DNA of 64,000 nt from Persicaria tinctoria (lineage: Eukaryota > Streptophyta > Magnoliopsida > Caryophyllales > Polygonaceae), in contig JBANSL010000013.1 of NCBI GenBank assembly GCA_037127255.1, positions 19,860,688 through 19,924,687 on the forward strand, in the 5' to 3' direction. The notes beneath the pieces are model-generated. The model was not told where the DNA came from. It worked only from the letters and a program-made list of their open reading frames with translations, and made no database searches. Of this stretch, positions 62,407-64,000 are shown piece by piece (position 1 is the stretch's first letter; every line of letters begins with the position of its first letter). Made by a program: the position numbers and the translations under genes.

Positions 62407-63251
62407 TCAATGTGGTGGTGGAAATTGGGTTTGCCACCCAAAGGGTGCCCAAGCGTTGAATTGGGCCATGATCTCCTCATGATTCTTTCGTTGTTGCTCC
62501 ATGAGAATGTTATGGTTTTCCGCAATTTGTCGGTCCGTGGCATCTTGACGCTCGGTGATTTGACGGAAGGCGCTCTCAAAATAGCCATGAGAGGGAAAGC
62601 CATCATAAGACTCGCCATGGTACCCTGCATGTGAAGAACTACCTCCCCCGCCATAAGACACTCGTGGATGGGATGTCTCTATTTGCATTACCGGCTCATA
62701 CTCCATCTCTGTGGGTTCTTCATAAGGCTCCTCATAAGCATCTCCTTCGTTAGCGTTCGGAGGTGGGCCCAATGGTAAGGCGTCGGATGGAATATATAAA
62801 TCGGCGGGGGACGGACCGGTGGGAAGTGGGCGAGGGAGTACCAAAGTGTGGGACTTATTGACCCCGGCATACCAAATGAAGCTCCCCGCATAATCACTTT
62901 CCCTCACGATGTTAGCCTTCTTTAGCGAAGCGAAATTGAGCCTATAGTTGTCCGAACAAGGGACATAGGCATTCAAATCAATGTCGAGCTCCAATGCAAG
63001 CAAAGTAATTAAGCCCCCAAAGCCAATCTTCACCTCTTCCTTCCTTGAATGCTTTTTAGTAGCCTCACCACAAGTGGAAAAGAAAAGGTCTACCCAATCC
63101 GGGGTCTCATGTGCTTCGGGCAATAAGCAAGTCATCCATGCCCAACTTCCTTTGGAAACTTTGTTGATCTCGGCATGCCCGAAAAAGGTGTTGTTCAAGA
63201 CCTTGTGGCAAAGTCTAAGGGAAGGGTGGACGATGCTATAATTGTAGTATA
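62407..63251 (-). pseudogene. Extra ORF of the second Athila/Tat-type element, N-terminally truncated by rearrangement
   Basis: The minus frame reads from the junction at about 63251 (HPSLRLCHKVLNNTFFGHAE) to the stop at 62407. It is homologous to 34430-35765: GFGGLITLLAL, VLPRPLPTGPSPADLYIP, an acidic middle, a Gly/Ser-rich stretch, and a C-terminal helical region (ITERQDATDRQIAENHN). The part equivalent to the first 150 residues or so of the other copy is gone because duplicated TNPA-intron sequence begins at 63254. Same putative plant transposon protein family; function unknown. Confidence 0.75.
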
Positions 63252-63253
63252 AG

Positions 63254-64000
63254 GGAAGTTTGTGATTGGGTTGGGTTGTCTACGTTATTGAGCATGTATA
63301 TTGTCTCCTGTTGTGAATGCCTGATAAATTGGTTTTCTTGGGTTGCATTAAACATTTTACACCTTAATATGATGATGTGATCTAATTTTAATGTTGTTGT
63401 TGCTGCTTTCTTTACATTGTTTTCCTATTGTGCTCTTCTAATGTATGATAAATTGGTTATGTTGTGCTCTTCTAATGTCTGATAAATTACTTGTAACACC
63501 ATCGAACCTGTTGCTGCTTTGTTTACATTGCTTCTGGTTTTGTTATATTGCATTTAACATCTTGGTCATTGACGGAGGGAAAGTCGTTGATTCACCTCGC
63601 CAAAAATAAATCCCAAACAAACAAACTAGTATAGTATGCAAGTAAGGGGTCGAACCCTAGAGAATCAAGTATTTCTAAATATTGTGTATTTATCAATATA
63701 AAAAGATAATATTTTTATGAATGAAAATAAAAGAAAATAATATTGACAAAAGCAAATAAAGGATAGAAGAAAAGCATTTCAACCTACAAGTTCTCGACTT
63801 TGGTTGGTTTTATTGATCATCGAATCATTTTCAAGTTATTATCATTTCCTACGAATTCCTCCCGTCTTGGTTTATATAGATCAAAAGTCCTACGAGTCCA
63901 ATTAATCACTTACACCTCAATGCAACCCTAACACGGTCAAGATTTAACAAAGAGATAGCAAATAGTCCCAAGAACTTGAGCATATAAATAACACCAATTA
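63254..64000. repeat. Tandem duplication unit 2 (partial, runs off the window)
   Basis: Copy of 58899-59679. It contains the TNPA intron (63254-63569) and, from TGACGGAGGG at 63570, the start of a second copy of the LTR (minus orientation). Differences from copy 1 are few (for example AAGCATTTCAACC versus AAGCGTTTTCACC), so the duplication is younger than the retrotransposon. Confidence 0.85.

Larger units (their letters stand above)
58899..63253. repeat. Tandem duplication unit 1, about 4.355 kb
   Basis: From GGAAGTTTGTGATTGGG the sequence is repeated at 63254 to the window end with only scattered differences, plus one 34-bp minisatellite unit fewer in the second copy (three versus two units of TGTGCTCTTCTAATGT..., 59063-59170). 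The unit contains the TNPA intron (58899-59248), the LTR and the 3' half of an Athila/Tat-type element. Confidence 0.85.

Overview
The window is plant nuclear DNA, most likely from a eudicot with many transposable elements. The evidence is AT-rich intergenic sequence, initiator-tRNA-Met primer-binding sites, LTR retrotransposons of the Ty3/gypsy and Athila/Tat types, L1-type LINEs, En/Spm (CACTA) transposases with plant-specific domains (Transpos_assoc, Transposase_21, DUF4218, DUF4216, Transposase_24), a Helitron 3' end and hAT-like elements. I found no intact host gene and no CRISPR, phage or bacterial operon. Essentially everything is a nest of mobile elements, and all sizeable reading frames are broken by stops, frameshifts or insertions.

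Layout. 1-7082: degenerate L1-type LINE on the minus strand (ORF1 4660-6216; ORF2 from 3732 to beyond the window start), split by a 975-bp non-autonomous hAT element (1315-2289) with an 8-bp target duplication. 7083-17302: degenerate Ty3/gypsy retrotransposon on the plus strand, with LTRs of at least 2.9 kb, PBS at 9992, RT at 12.3-13.2 kb, and a 3' LTR cut off at 17302. 17303-25719: MITE-like GGGTC-rich elements with terminal inverted repeats, a 3.6-kb CACTA element (19288-22929) carrying captured fragments of a Rab GTPase gene and probably a second host gene, and a Helitron 3' terminus at 24584.

25725-44242: an 18.5-kb LTR retrotransposon with 3.4-kb LTRs, PBS, PPT and a 5-bp target duplication (ATAGA), but no recognisable coding capacity (a LARD-like element). 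Nested inside it, in opposite orientation, is a 6.3-kb Athila/Tat-type element (31696-37961, target duplication CTAAG). That element has lost gag-pol except the integrase C-terminus and keeps an extra reading frame between integrase and the 3' LTR.

44871-47874: a broken multi-exon DUF1985 gene of the kind carried by Ulp1-bearing Mutator-like elements, missing its peptidase end. It is followed by a probable LTR (about 47884-48962). 48963 to about 59248: a CACTA element with a TNPD transposase (50495-54374) and a TNPA-like second gene (56275-58484). This is invaded at 59249 by a second Athila/Tat-type element, and a unit of about 4.35 kb containing that junction is tandemly duplicated (58899-63253 and 63254 to the window end).

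The most interesting signals are the host-gene capture in the 3.6-kb CACTA element, the non-coding 18.5-kb retrotransposon, and arrays of short near-palindromic phrases in the LTRs and internal leader of the Athila/Tat-type elements. The phrase differs between subfamilies but in two of them lies in the same slot, just upstream of the LTR TATA box. All family assignments come from reading motifs by eye; no database search was possible.
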